Source: Christensenella sp. UBA767
Lineage (GTDB): Bacteria; Bacillota; Clostridia; Christensenellales; CAG-917
NCBI GenBank assembly: GCA_002297185.1
Contig: DBJV01000020.1
Coordinates: forward strand, 26,887 to 33,419
Length of the DNA stretch: 6,533 nt
Direction of reading: 5' to 3'
The notes beneath the pieces are model-generated. The model did not search any database and was not told the origin of the DNA. It was given only the letters and a program-made list of their open reading frames with translations. Of the stretch, positions 5,910 to 6,533 are shown piece by piece. The position numbers were made by a program, and so were the translations under genes. The stretch's first letter is position 1; each line of letters begins with the position of its first letter.

Positions 5910-6533
5910 ATGGAAAATACTTATGCTGTACAAATGAAGGGGATAACCAAGCGTTTTGGCAAGGTCGTTGCAAACAGCAACGTCGATCTTGACTTGCGCA
6001 AGGGCGAAATCTTGTCTTTGCTCGGCGAAAACGGCAGCGGCAAGACGACGCTCATGAATATGCTTGCAGGCATTTATTATCCCGACGAAGGCGAAATTTT
6101 CGTAAACGGCGAGGAAGTGGTTATCCGCTCGCCAAAAGACGCTTTTGACAACCATATCGGAATGGTGCATCAGCATTTCAAACTCGTTGACGTCTTTTCT
6201 GCCGCCGACAACATCATCCTCGGCGAAAAGGAAGAGAAGTTGTCCTTGAAAGAGGAAAAGCAAAAGGTCATCGAGGACTCAATTGCCAATAATGCCGAGT
6301 GCGACGAGTACGAAAAGGAAGAGCATCCCGGCGTTCTTTCCTATCTCACCGCACCCAAAAGAATTACGGATAAAGAACTCAAAAAACGCATTTCGCTCCT
6401 GCCTTGGACGAGATTTGCAAGAACTGCAAAGTTCAATTGGCTCAAAAAGAACCGTGCAAACGACTTGCAAGGCATTGCGGACAAATACGGGTTCGATATC
6501 GACTTAAAGAAGAAAATTTACGACATGTCCGTC
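5910..6533 (+). CDS. ABC transporter ATPase, nucleoside importer type (3' end missing)
   Basis: The N-terminal 208 residues of a cytoplasmic ATPase like Bacillus NupO/YufO, the energy unit of BMP-dependent nucleoside importers; full family members are about 500 residues with two ATPase domains. Visible features are KGITKRFGKVVAN (10-22), Walker A GENGSGKTT (39-47), the family-typical IRSPKDA (72-78), and GMVHQHFKLV (84-93) with Q-loop Gln88. ADNIILGE (99-106) follows. The frame leaves the window at DMSV, exactly where the ABC signature SVGxxQ should start. Between Leu104-Gly105 and the conserved ADKYGFDI (190-197) there are roughly 60-70 residues more than usual, charged and Lys/Glu-rich. The ATG is set by GGAG 5 nt upstream. 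It lies 98 bp after the BMP gene, and permease genes are expected next. Confidence 0.9.
   Translation, partial: MENTYAVQMKGITKRFGKVVANSNVDLDLRKGEILSLLGENGSGKTTLMNMLAGIYYPDEGEIFVNGEEVVIRSPKDAFDNHIGMVHQHFKLVDVFSAADNIILGEKEEKLSLKEEKQKVIEDSIANNAECDEYEKEEHPGVLSYLTAPKRITDKELKKRISLLPWTRFARTAKFNWLKKNRANDLQGIADKYGFDIDLKKKIYDMSV

Overview
The window (about 45% G+C by eye) looks like chromosome of an anaerobic, low-to-mid G+C member of the Bacillota, most likely a Clostridia-type gut lineage. The reasons are strong AGGAG-type ribosome binding sites, consensus sigma-A promoters, two type II lipoprotein signal peptides, a Bacillus-type xanthine phosphoribosyltransferase, and a lipoprotein built from InlB-type and MBG-type repeats. 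Genus-level placement is not possible from the sequence alone.

Layout. Bases 1-223 hold a palindrome-rich repeat: two near-identical 36-bp units, 187 bp apart, flank a module with several hairpins, one of them terminator-like. After an extended -10 promoter comes a 464-residue surface lipoprotein (389-1783, + strand). A shared bidirectional terminator separates it from a convergent MATE-family efflux transporter (1909-3402, - strand). The MATE gene has its own consensus promoter, a terminator-like hairpin at the very start of its leader, and an 18-bp perfect palindrome just upstream of the promoter. A gene-free divergent region of about 500 bp (3403-3899) separates it from the last block.

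The right-hand block (3774 to the end, + strand) reads as one purine-salvage unit. A consensus promoter drives xpt (3900-4475). Next comes a BMP/PnrA-type substrate-binding lipoprotein (4546-5811), then an intercistronic hairpin without a U-tract, then the start of a nucleoside-ABC-transporter ATPase (5910 to the window end, truncated just as its signature motif begins). The inferred logic is that the BMP lipoprotein captures a purine nucleoside or base outside the cell, the ABC transporter imports it, and Xpt converts xanthine to XMP with PRPP. The permease genes expected for this transporter family would lie beyond the right edge.

The points most worth a second look are the repeat module at the left edge, the hairpin and palindrome controlling the MATE gene, and an apparent insertion of about 60-70 residues in the ABC ATPase between the Q-loop and the signature motif. 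I found no CRISPR array, tRNA, rRNA, transposase or defence gene.
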